64,000 nucleotides of DNA from Phytophthora sp. 'mugwort' (Eukaryota > Oomycota > Peronosporomycetes > Peronosporales > Peronosporaceae), in NCBI GenBank assembly GCA_033558025.1, contig JAUCEF010000016.1, positions 3,534,001 to 3,598,000 on the forward strand, in the 5' to 3' direction. Under the pieces are notes generated by a model. It was not told the DNA's origin. It worked only from the letters and a program-made list of their open reading frames with translations, and ran no database searches. Position numbers and translations under genes: made by a program. This document shows positions 32,936-42,792 of this stretch, piece after piece (the stretch's first letter is position 1; the number at the start of each line of letters is the position of its first letter).

Positions 32936-35127
32936 TCGGCTTCAGAACGCAGAAGGTTGCCGTTGAGTGCGGGGATTTCGATTCAAGCACCATGCTTGCC
33001 TTGGCCTTTGCGGCGAAGAAGGCATTAACGACTTCGCACTTCTCGCTAGGCAGTGGCCATTGGCTGGTGACACAGTACTTTGTACCCGGCACGAGATCAA
33101 TCTCGTGCCTGATCCCTCGATCCGGTGGGGATTGCAACGGTGGATCTTTGGACAACATGTCCTCGAACTCCTTCATCAAAGGATACACTGGATCCTTCGG
33201 ATTCTTGATAATCTCAGAACCCAAACGCGAGGCACGCTAGGAGGAGAATGCCTCCAGGACGCCCCCGTCTATAACTGACGATGAATTCAATTCCTCAAGA
33301 ATGGACTCTTCTTTCAAGAGTACCACCTCCGCGATTTCCCCAGCCTTCAGGGTGACCAGAAAATCTACTCGGTGTCAACTCTTCGAGGTTCCGAAGCTCT
33401 GACACCTCGGGCAACGACTCTAGCTGGATGCTGCCTGCCTGGACCCGATGTCCGGTCTCGCCGTCGAGGATGTGATAACTCCCTTCGACTAGCTGCGTCG
33501 GAAGAATCTAGGCCTTTTTTTATTCTGAGCCGCTTGGAGCGACTCAAGTCTGAAGTGATTTCGGACTCGACTTGCGGAGACGACTATGTCGTGGACGGCG
33601 ACCGCGGCGCGGTACCTCGTTACCTACGTCTGTAGACGTCTCATTGACGGCGTCCGAAGCCTCTAGGGCTTCGTGTGGAACATGGTTACCCACACAAGAA
33701 GCGTTTTTCGCCGCTTCTTCTTCGGTTAAGGTCTAGGTGACCTGGTGTGGACCTTGGCTACCCATCTGGTCGGTGCCACCTGGCATCGCTCCTCTCTAAA
33801 CCTTGACCGTCGGGCTAGATTCCGGCGGTGGCCGAGGGCTATTCTGCAAGTACTGCCGCGCTCGACCAGGTGAAGCTTCTGCTGTCATTGCTTCCAGGGA
33901 GTCGCTCAATGGGTCGGCGGCTCCCAAAATTCCACTGGATGCTCTTGCACCCCGGCGTCCCTTTCGGGCTCCCCAGTTCCTGGCAGAGGTGGGAACAGGA
34001 CTCACCAATGCTCTGCCAGTAACTGCGGGCCGGCTGGCCCCGATGGCTTTGTTTCGCCAATCGATCCATGGCTCATGGCTTCTCGAGCCAGGGCATGCCC
34101 AGGCTCAAGTCATACTTGTCCATCTCTAGCACAGTAAACAGCTACATGCTGTCGAAGTCCTCGAACTTCACAGCTAGATCGACATGGATCTTGGGAACGG
34201 TTATCACCGTTCCGGCGGCCAGTTGTACTGTCACTGTCCCGTTGCCTTTGCTTTCTCGTAAAGCAACAGTCTGGCGGCGTGCGAAGTTCTTCGACGTCCC
34301 GGAGTCAATTAAGACTCGGAAGGGATGGGTATATGCTCGTACACTTACGTGTACTACTAGCCGCCTTACACTGCCCTTCTTCGATTCGAGAGTGCGCAGA
34401 CTCTCAGGGGCCAAGTCTCCGTGGTGCGCGCCACCCTCGCACCGCTCATGAAGACTTAGATCTTCCCCTGTAGGGCGCCATGCCCCTACCTACAGGTGTC
34501 CTGCGTTCCCCTCCCATGGGGTCGCGATCTTTGCCAGCGACACTTGCGCGCGATGGACTTGGGAGGGAAACGCTTCCGTCGTCCCCCCCCCCCCCCCGCA
34601 GGACAGGCAAGTACCATGTGCCCTAGCTTACCAAAGCTATAGCAGCGAATTTCATGCTGCTCGGCGAGCCCAAGTTCGATGGGAACTGGTCTGCTTTGGG
34701 ACCCGCGATTTGGTGTCGCAGGCCCTGGCCATATCGCCGGCGGGTGCGTTCCTGGCGATGACTGTACTCCTCTTGGAGGGCGACTTGGATCGCCTCTTCC
34801 AGAGTATTGGCCTGCACCCGAAATAGCTGGGTGCGGGCCGGGCCTAAGCTTAGGCCGTCCATGAACACTGTCACCTTGATGTGTTCATGGAGTGGGTTTC
34901 CCACGAGGGACGCGGTGAGTTCCCGCATCTCCTGGATGTACTCATGCGTCTCACGTCTCCGCTGTTTACATGACAGGAAGCGTGACCACTGCCGGTACTC
35001 ATAGTTCGCCGGGAGGGACGAGCCTCTAAGCTGTTCACACAGCTGAGCTCATGATGCGAAGCATTCAGGCGCTGTCGCTTCCCGCGTATACACCCAACTC
35101 TTAACACGCTCGCTAAGGTTGGAGAGG
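32936..35127 (-). pseudogene. Inverted block: rest of gag, protease, start of RT
   Basis: On the minus strand, from right to left: gag (about 35127-34623) with IFVLSNLSERVKSWVYTREA, NYEYRQWSRFLSCKQR, then THEYIQEMRELTASLVGNPL; an aspartic protease (34414-34142) with VLIDSGTSKNFARR, where family active sites read DSGA/DSGS; and the N-terminus of reverse transcriptase (33224-32962) with LPPDRGIRHEIDL-like text, SQWPLPSEKCEVVNAFFAAK and SPHSTATFCVLKP. RT continues on the plus strand from 35136. Gag and RT domains are thus in opposite orientation to the LTRs and the rest of pol. Confidence 0.85.
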
Positions 35128-35135
35128 ACGAAAAT

Positions 35136-36330
35136 GGGAAGTGGTGTCTGGTTCGTGCCTTTAAAAATCTGAACAGCGCGGCGGTGCCGGCTCAGACACC
35201 CATTCTGTGAAAGGATGTGTTGTTAAATAACATGGCCGGGCGCGAGTTATACAGCGCCCTGGATCTGGTGGACGGATACTACCAAATCCTGGTTCGAGAG
35301 AGCGACATCCCGCCCATCACAGTGAGCACCCCGAGCCGTATGCTCTGGGAGTGGCTTATGATGCCACAGGGCCTGTCTAACGCCCCGGTGACGTTCAATC
35401 GCCTGGCCATGCAGTTGTTCTGATCACTGCGTGTGTACGCACAGTCGTACTTCGACGACATCTTCGTCCATAGCCGTGCCGAGGGAGACAAGACGGCTAT
35501 GGATGTGCATTTGGAGCACCTCCATCGAGAGTTAGAGGTCGTGAGAGCGAACAAGCTATATGCCAACATTGCAAAGTGCGTCTTCGCGTCGCAAGAGATC
35601 AAAATTCTCGGTTGCTTTGTCAGCAACGTCAAGGCCATTTCGGCTTGGTCAACGCCTAGGCCCCAGAAGGGCCTGAGGAAGTGGCTGGGCTTAGCTAACT
35701 ACCTCCATAGCTAACTACCTCCATAAGTACAGCGGAGGGTACGCGGGTCTGGCTGACCCTTGTCGGATCTTCTGAAGAAGGATACCGACTGGCATTGGGG
35801 GCGTGAGCACCAGGAAGCCTATGACAAGGTCAAGGGAAGCCTACAGAAGGCGCCTGTCCTGGCACTGCCGGACAAGACGAAGCCGTTCAGCGTCGTCTGT
35901 GATGCATCCAATTATGCAATCGGGTGTGCATTGCTGCAGAACGATGCAGCAGGACGTGAATGAGTGATCTCGTTTCATCCAGGCATCTCAAGGCTGCCGA
36001 ACGGAACTACCCGTTCATGACAAGGAGCTGCTTGCCATGAAGTACGCCCTTGTCAAGCTCCGGGTGCACCTCCTGGACTCACACCCTTTGTGGTCTACAC
36101 AGATCTCGCATTCTTACGGACGGCGACAAATTCGTCCCATCTGTCCCAAAGGATGGTGAGGTGGCTGTCCTTCTTCGCGGAATATAACTTCCGCGTCGAG
36201 TACAAGCCTGGAAGCACAACGTGCTTACCGATGCGTTGTCACGCAGACCGGACTATGAGCTGGCGAACATAAGTCGCGCCACGACCGATCTATATGATCA
36301 GATACGCATGGCGTATCGGGGCGACGAAGC
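35136..36330 (+). pseudogene. Gypsy reverse transcriptase and RNase H
   Basis: RT: ELYSALDLVDGYYQILVRES with a conserved catalytic Asp, MPQGLSNAPVTFNRL, then after a TGA at 35421 the active-site box QSYFDDIFVHS (YxDD present as YFDDI) and ILGCFVS. RNase H from about 35760: FSVVCDASNYAIGCALLQ with the first Asp, a TGA near 35961, and FVVYTDLAFLRTATNSSHL. Several frameshifts follow. Residues match the class well, but stops make it non-functional. Confidence 0.85.
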
Positions 36331-36389
36331 CCTGACACCTTTAGTGCGTTTCCTGGCCTCTGGCAAGGAAGCCAAGGCCGAGTGACTCA

Positions 36390-37330
36390 CGCCACGTCAG
36401 AGAGCCCGGCTCCATCGATACGAGTGGGCCGATGGCCTGCTCTACTATCGCGTTGAGCCCCATGAACCCCCTCGGGTAGTCCTTCCAAGCGACGAGGATC
36501 TCAAGTTTGACATCCTACAGGAGGCGCGCGATGCGCCGTCCAGCGGTCACTTGGGCCGCGAGAAGACCTTCCAGTCGGTTTCTCAGTACTTCTGGTGGGA
36601 CCACATGTACAAGTGAGTTGCACAGTACGTGAGGACATGTGAAACATGTCAGCAGGTGAAACCCGCCGGGCACGCCTCGGCTACCTGCCCGTTCCAGCGG
36701 ACTGCTGGAAGTCGATGAGTCCGAATTTCATCTTCGGATTTCCACCCGACAGCCACGGAATCACCGGCATATTGGTGTTCGTGTGTCGTCTGAGCAAGAT
36801 GGTGCGTCTTGCTTCGGTCAAAGGCACAGTGACCGGGGAACAGGCTGCGAAGCTGTTCCTGGATGGCGTTTTCCGCCATCACGGTCGGCCGGAGACAATT
36901 GTCTCGGATGTGACCCGCGGTTTACCGCTGCGTTCTGGCGAACGCTGTTCCAACTACTTGGAACCAGGCTGCACGTGTCCCACTGCCGATCATTCTCAAA
37001 CGGATGGTCAGTCGGAACATGTCAACCGAGTGCTTGAGGACACTCTGCGCAGTAACTATGCGGAAGCTCCTCGCACTTGGTCAGAACGCCTGCCAGTAGT
37101 GGAGTTTGCACTTAACAAAGCGGTCACATCGACCGGGTATACCCCGTTCTATCTGAATGGCTTACGCCATCCACGGGTGCCGTTCACGTTGCGAGGCAGC
37201 ACCCCGTCTCCAGTACTAAGTGAGGGGAAAGGCTCGGAAAGCGCTTTCCTCCCAGGTCTCGGACATGAACGGTTTTTTTGCGGAAACAAGTGGAGTCTTT
37301 TATAGACACCAGGCTGAACGTAATCAGCCG
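36390..37330 (+). pseudogene. Gypsy integrase
   Basis: The zinc-binding region at about 36545-36660 shows SGHLGREKTFQSVSQYFWW and CETCQQVKP (HHCC type) with a TGA inside at 36614. In the core, GITGILVFVCRLSKMVRLA and FLDGVFRHHGRPETIVSD are seen; the first Asp position is altered and a frameshift follows the second. HSQTDGQSEHVNRVLEDTL carries the Glu region. Then FALNKAVTSTGYTPFYLNG. Low-quality reading follows to the chromodomain. Confidence 0.85.
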
Positions 37331-38105
37331 TATCCGTGATGCCATGGCAGCGGCACAGGACAAATAAAAGGAGTAGGCTGACAAGAATGGAAGAGGAAAC
37401 TTAAACGTGTTTAATGTTGGGGATTTAGTCATACTAGACACTAGGTACTTGCCACTCGCCACTCGCCACGGTAAGTTCCGTTGGGAGCAACAAGCTGAAG
37501 CACCGTTTCATTGGACCCTTCGCGGTCCTGGCCAGGCAAGGTGCGGTATATACCATTGACCTGCCTAACGCGATGACGACCCAGCCAACGTTCTACGTGG
37601 GCAGTCTGAAGCGTACCATGATCCGCAGGGCTCACAGGTCCCAGCTCTACAAAGCGAGGCTGCGACCCTTCTCTCTGAGCGCGCCCAGAGCCAGAAACCC
37701 AGATCCCTTGCTGGGCCGCGGAAGTGGCCCCATACGAAGGAACCCCGGCTGCATACGCCGAGTATTAGCCATAGTGATACGGCTGGAAGTACGCAGAGGC
37801 GCTCCAGCCTGGGGCACAGGCCGAAGGAGGTCCCCGAACGAGAGACAACACCCGGTGGACTCGGTCCAGGGACGCCCAAAAGGCCTCCAGACGTTGGAAA
37901 ATTTCGTCCACGTCATTCGTACGACGGTAGACCCGTCCTTCAAGGGCCGACAAGTCATCGGTCAGACCATTCACATCGTCACGGATCGGCCCAAGGGCCA
38001 CAGAGCTCCCGGCCTGGGCGGCAGCAGCCCCGACCTCACCAAGTTCAAGCGCAATCTCAAGCGCAAGGACTCGACGACGGAGAGAGGTGTCTTCAACGAC
38101 ACGAG

Positions 38106-38603
38106 GTGGAGCCGAAGGCGGCACACCAAGTCCTGAGCTGTACCGGAGGGTTGGCGCCTCATACTCGTACTCGTTCGAGGGCACCACCCCCTCTTCTCGA
38201 CCGTAATGGGGAGACCCACTACCACGTGGAGCGTGTGCTCCAGGAGCGGCGCGTTCACGGAAAGCGCCAGCTCCGCGTGAAGTGGAGGGGGTTCTCGGAA
38301 GCGGAGTGCTCCTGGGAGCCGTACGAACGGCTCCAGGCTGACTGCCCGACGGCTGTCGCGATCTGGGAACAATTAGGCGGCGGCTTCGTAGGTAGTTCGG
38401 GGTTTCTTGCCCGAAGGGGGTGTGATCGTCGAGCCAAGACCATACCCGCGCTCATCATGAGCGTTAGAAGCGGGATGCTTCTGCAGTTCTCGAGAGAGCT
38501 GCCGTTTGCCTACTACATGGGAAAACTCAGTACGCAGTACTCGGAGGTCAAGGATGGCCTCCAGGGTGAGGTCCTGCCGGAGAACCTCGAGTTGTCCTTG
38601 TGA
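38106..38603 (+). pseudogene. Gypsy chromodomain tail
   Basis: HYHVERVLQERRVHGKRQLR, VKWRGFSEAECSWEPYERLQ and AVAIWEQLGGGF form a well preserved chromodomain at about 38199-38390, better than the copy at 1309-1470. In this element class it is the C-terminus of the integrase polyprotein. An open tail of about 75 residues follows. Confidence 0.82.
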
Positions 38604-38614
38604 GCAGCGTGTAG

Positions 38615-39817
38615 CTACCCACTTCTAAAAGACGGCCTCGGCCTCTTGGAAAGAGTCACCGTGTGGGGCATCACGGCTAGATAGACCCACACAGGTCGAA
38701 GTCTTAGCCGGAACTCTGGCTTCTTTCGCTGGCTCGTGAGCGCTTTAAGAGGAATATGGCGTGGCGCAAGGAGTACGCACCTAGCAGGACACAAGTTCTG
38801 TTGAAACCAGGGCTGCTTGGTCACCAGGTAGCGCTCATACGCGCCCTTAGAAGAGCGTTCGCCGAGAAGCACACGAGGCGGCTGGAGCTGACCCATATAG
38901 GTGTCGGCTCCGTGGGACTCCTCAGGAGGGAAGTACCCGAGCGCGTAAGCCCCCCCCCCCCCACGAACAGGTGAAGAGAACTTCACAGGCGACTGGATCG
39001 CCGGGGCCCGCACTCCCTTATGACGAGCAGCCTGGTACTCCGACTGCTGCCCGTCGAGATCGTTGGAGATCTCTCGGCCAACTTGGCCCTCTTCCTCCTC
39101 GTCTGAAGAAGAACTGAAGAGGCCCTTGTTCGTGGGCGTAGGTTCCATACCCTTCACGGATCGGAGAACTGGAAGCAGCTCGCCGCTTACGGCTGATTTC
39201 CGAGGCTGCTGCAGCCTTAACAGCCTTGACGCGGGCAGTTGCCTCATAGAGCGCCAAGTTCTTGGCCGGAGAACGAGGTTTCGCTTCGTCCTCCCTGGGT
39301 GAGCGCGGGCTTCCCTGACGCTCGGGCGTCTTCGGGGCGTCGCCATCGTCGCCGTTCTGACTAAACAGCGGGGTACGGGACCGAAGCGAGCCCGACTGAC
39401 CCGGGTCGCCGTCAGACCGCTTGACGAGCGGGATTTCGTTATCGCCCCAGGACAGGGGAACTTGTCCGAGTCCTCCTCATAGTCCACGAGGAGCTCAGGG
39501 TCCTCCTCATGCGGTTCAGGGTGCCTTGGGGTCACCTTGGATGCCACCTTGGTGGATCCCTTAGCTGCAGATCCTTTGCCGGACGGCTTAGAGCACTTAG
39601 CCTGATGCTTGGAAGCAACAGGCTTGGCAGGCGATTCGCACCGCTGCCGGACCGAGGCTTGGTCATGCTTGAGGCTGACGTGGAAGCCGAAGAAGAAGAA
39701 GAGCACGCGGAAGAGCTCGGGCTCAAAAGGAAATGAGCCGGCAGCGGAAGCCAAACCGCAGCGAAGTTGATGTAATACGACTTGGAGAGTGAAAGACTGA
39801 GATTTCCTTGCACTCAC
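38615..39817 (-). CDS. Antisense ORF between chromodomain and 3' LTR, unrecognised
   Basis: A 400-codon open frame on the minus strand, covering nearly all sequence between the pol end and the purine tract. It has no ATG near its start, so a start, a frameshift or a spliced 5' exon is missing. It is rich in Ser, Lys, Arg and acidic runs: ASKVTPRHPEPHEEDPELLV, SSSSDEEEEGQVGREI. A shifted frame at 39018-39257 (LYEATARVKAVKAAAASEIS) suggests a helical segment. A poly-C run at about 38949-38962 may cause frameshifting. I know no domain for it. It may be an accessory antisense gene of this element lineage or an inverted gag copy. Confidence 0.4.
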   Translation of the reverse strand: MSARKSQSFTLQVVLHQLRCGLASAAGSFPFEPELFRVLFFFFGFHVSLKHDQASVRQRCESPAKPVASKHQAKCSKPSGKGSAAKGSTKVASKVTPRHPEPHEEDPELLVDYEEDSDKFPCPGAITKSRSSSGLTATRVSRARFGPVPRCLVRTATMATPRRRPSVREARAHPGRTKRNLVLRPRTWRSMRQLPASRLLRLQQPRKSAVSGELLPVLRSVKGMEPTPTNKGLFSSSSDEEEEGQVGREISNDLDGQQSEYQAARHKGVRAPAIQSPVKFSSPVRGGGGAYALGYFPPEESHGADTYMGQLQPPRVLLGERSSKGAYERYLVTKQPWFQQNLCPARCVLLAPRHIPLKALTSQRKKPEFRLRLRPVWVYLAVMPHTVTLSKRPRPSFRSG

Positions 39818-39854
39818 CCTAGAGGGTCGGTAAACGAACCTAAGTGGGGGAGGA

Positions 39855-40220
39855 GGTAATGGGGTTACATGAAGAGTGCCAAGTCACTCTTCAGAGCGGG
39901 TGTACCCAAGTACGCTAAGTGATGAAGGCAAACATCACTATGACGTCAACGGTAATGGCGTCATGGATAGGTACCACAGATATGGTGCAAAGACCTTAGA
40001 GCCACTCAATAGGATAATATCTAGGGAACTTTATAGGTGACTAATAGTTAGTATGTAGACGCATTAAAAGGGGTCACCTATAAATATACTCAGTCTTAAT
40101 TCTACCTAATTTTGGTAACAGTCCCACAGGCCAGGGACTAGTGAACTGCCGTTCACTGAGGGTTTGTATACTCTCCGGAAGCACACTTCCTGTGCACAAG
40201 GTGTTGTGTGCCCCGTCACA
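39855..40220 (+). repeat. 3' LTR of the Gypsy element
   Basis: 366 bp, nearly identical to 32165-32530. The first bases differ (GGTAATGGGG versus TGTTACGGGG). A purine-rich tract (AGTGGGGGAGGAGG) at 39843-39856 precedes it, as expected for plus-strand priming. Followed by target copy CTTTG. Confidence 0.88.
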
Positions 40221-40225
40221 CTTTG

Positions 40226-40790
40226 CTCACTAAGCCAAGAGTGGACCGAAAGGCCGAGACTTTCCAGTATCAAGGAACGCTAGATGAAGACCTGGAACTG
40301 TGGTTTCACCATCGAGCAGTACTACTCGGATTACCATCCCCTTATGTTGGACAACTCACCAACCTTTGTCACGATCGTGTCGTGTCATTTGGCGCGGACA
40401 CCAATGAACTGGTACCGCCAGTTTGTCATGGAGTGCGAGCGGAACGAGATTATTTTTCACATGGAAGACGTTTAAAAGCGCGCTGCGCAAGCGATTCCTC
40501 ACACTGGACAACGAGTATAAACTGCTTGAAAAACTGTGCAAGTTGACTCAGAAAGGATCTCTTCATGATTAGATAGGGGGTTTTCAGAAAAAAAAAACAT
40601 TTTGGTGAAATGGCAGCTACAAATTTCACCACTGGAACTCCGGTTCTACTTTCAGCGAGGTTACTTCAGGAAATAAACAGCCACATCCGCGAACACCATT
40701 AGGCCACGCTCGGTGAGCACTGGGAGATAACCGCGATTGCCGCCAAAGTGTCACATCGCCCCAAGCGTCCTCAATTGCGCCAGTAACATT
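40226..40790 (+). pseudogene. Gag of the gag-only LTR element (3' part)
   Basis: From the insertion site: KPRVDRKAETFQYQGTLDED, a frameshift near 40295, then FTIEQYYSDYHPLMLDNSPT, FVTIVSCHLARTPMNWYRQF and VMECERNEIIF. The next stretch matches the copy at 46982-47442 (LDNEYKLLEKLCKLTQK). The fold is Retrotrans_gag-like. The start of the gene lies at about 32110-32164, left of the Gypsy element (FNEQLAAQSARFETL). Multiple frameshifts. Confidence 0.75.
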
Positions 40791-40944
40791 CTCTTAAAAG
40801 AAGGTCGTGTGACGTGACCACGTCGACAATTAGGTTATTAACAGAGATTAACCATCTGATAGCTTAGAATATCATAGATCTGTAAGTTGAGATTATACTG
40901 CAATGTTGCAGCTGGACTGCAACAGCAAGCCACAGTAGCCGTTG

Positions 40945-41379
40945 CATCGACCAATAGTTGTAATGGACAACGCCAAAATTCGATGTATCGAGAACTCGAA
41001 TCGGTAAGTTTGTTTGAGAGCGCATTGTTTATCTTTATCTTGACTACTAACAAAATATTTTGCTTTACGTTTTGGTAAGGTTATCTGCCAAGTTGGAGCA
41101 ACACTTCGCAACCTCCCGCCATTCGCACCTCAGCTGAACCCAATTGAGTTTTTTTTGGCTCCTCAAGCGCTGGATCTAAAAGAATACCAACCTCGTCTTC
41201 CCAATATACCCAGCGTTGGTTCTGGATGTAGCGATGCGTTCCTGTTGTCGTACTCGCGAAGTGACTAAGCGCAAAGGGTCTCAAATCACTATGCGCACAG
41301 TGGTTACGACAAGAAGCTTCGCTGTTTAGAATTTATAGTACGACAAGAGAACGAAGTAGCTAGCGACGACGAACAGTAA
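40945..41379 (+). pseudogene. Tc1/mariner-like transposase, C-terminal fragment with relict intron
   Basis: IVVMDNAKIRCIENSNR carries the second Asp of a DDE_3 core. A 76-bp intron (41004-41079; GTAAGTTTG..., branch-like TACTAAC, ...GGTAAG) joins it to LSAKLEQHFAT. A one-base shift then leads to LPPFAPQLNPIEFF with an intact Glu. It ends ENEVASDDEQ at 41379. The fragment truncates the 3' LTR to its left. Confidence 0.7.
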
Positions 41380-42790
41380 CTACTTTATGACGGTCAAACT
41401 TTCATTAATTGAGTCTAACTGGCTATAAACATTGCTTTCTAACTTTGCGGTATGTTGTGGTCTGTATCAGGAACGTCGTCGCCTTGGAGCCGCATTGCTT
41501 CGGGGCGAAAGGCATGGAAGATCCCGCTGGAGAATATGTCGTACTGGGGAGTTCCAGCGCTGATCGAAGCGACGAGCGCTTTACGCGTAGCTTCACCCAC
41601 ATATTAACAGCTCGGCTTCAATATGCACTACCTCCTCCTCAGACTCTGCAGCTCGATCTTCCGGGGTCATCGCAGCTGCATCCAGAGCTCTAGCATGCTG
41701 CATGGTATTTTTTTTTGTCGTCGGTAATCAAAAATGGAGTACATTCGGGCTGCTTAGCGCGGTGGACGGCTAGATGATGATAAGCAATTGGTCTAAATCG
41801 CTCTCTTCCATCAACTTGTACAGCCTCAATCTCCGCGGCTGCAGCCCGAACCCGATCTGCAGTTGCGCGCCAAACTCCACCAGTAGGCTTCACAACTGGG
41901 GCGAGATACAAAGAAATCGAACCCAACATGTGCATGGAGAGGCTCTTCATCCGACGCTAGAGTCGCAATAGTATCCTCCGTGACGCACGACCATCGCTTT
42001 GCTAACATCTCCACAAAGTTTGTCTCGGAGAGCGGCTTGAAATCTTGCTGGCGTGCATTTTTAGTGGCCTTGAAAAACAGATTCTCCTCTTAATCACGCT
42101 TGGGCTGAGACTGAATTCTGCTTCCGAAAACAGTATGAAAAAGTTTAGCTCTAGCAACCTCGAACCCGTCTTCCATGATGAACGTAACCTTTTTTTGAGA
42201 TGCCTTTGCGGCGGCCTTTGCAGCGCTCACCAATTCGAAACATCACAGTGCCTTGTAAGGTTTCATCACGTGGCAACGCGCCTCCGGGAGCTACGCCCAT
42301 GTCAATGCGTAACCCTCGGCTTCTAGTATACACGTAGACGAAGCTAAAGAGCTATTGCACGCAACAAATAGGTGCCGCTGCAGCCGATGACACATGCGCT
42401 TTTGCTCTCATACCAATCCGGTGTCAGGTAGAGGGATAGTAAATCGAGCACGACATTGGCCAGTAGATGCCCGGTTTAGTGAAGGATATATGACGATTCG
42501 CATTTTTATGACCTCACTTTATTTTGCAGCTGGATCGATCTAAACGCTAAAACGGAACGGCAAATACTTGCAAAGCACAAAACAGATTTCCGCTCTCACT
42601 TCTGGTACCGCTCCTAATGAATAACCTTGGTCAGATTTATACTATTCGATATAACAGGTACGGAATCGTCCACGATCGCATCTGAATTTACATGTTAGGC
42701 GCGAAACCGCATGCAGAGACTTATGCCGTGCTTCGCCCGGAAAGCTCTGGGTATTTATGACAGGGGATAAGGCCTCTTCTTTTGATTTCA
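41380..42790. other. No recognisable gene
   Basis: Several short frames occur on both strands without known motifs. It is probably decayed transposon sequence, since it lies between a Tc1 fragment and a Helitron helicase. Confidence 0.4.
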
Positions 42791-42792
42791 GA

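Larger units (their letters stand above)
32165..40220 (+). mobile_element. Ty3/Gypsy chromodomain retrotransposon with internal inversion
   Basis: An 8056-bp element bounded by 366-bp LTRs that differ at only a few bases outside their first nucleotides. It is flanked by the 5-bp duplication CTTTG (32160-32164 and 40221-40225). Plus-strand order: LTR, primer site, gag start, an inverted block (32936-35127) with the rest of gag, protease and the start of RT, then RT, RNase H, integrase and chromodomain on the plus strand, an antisense ORF, a purine tract and the 3' LTR. Stops and frameshifts occur throughout pol, so it is not autonomous now. The similar LTRs indicate a fairly recent insertion. 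Confidence 0.9.
31822..40944 (+). mobile_element. Gag-only LTR element, interrupted by a Gypsy element
   Basis: 5' LTR 31822-32036, leader and the start of gag to 32164, then the 8-kb Gypsy insertion, the rest of gag (40226-40790), a purine-rich tract TTAAAAGAAGG, and a truncated 3' LTR (40808-40944). No protease, polymerase or integrase is present in the host element, so it was presumably mobilised by another element. The gag frame reads straight across the insertion site once the Gypsy and one target copy are removed. Confidence 0.8.
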
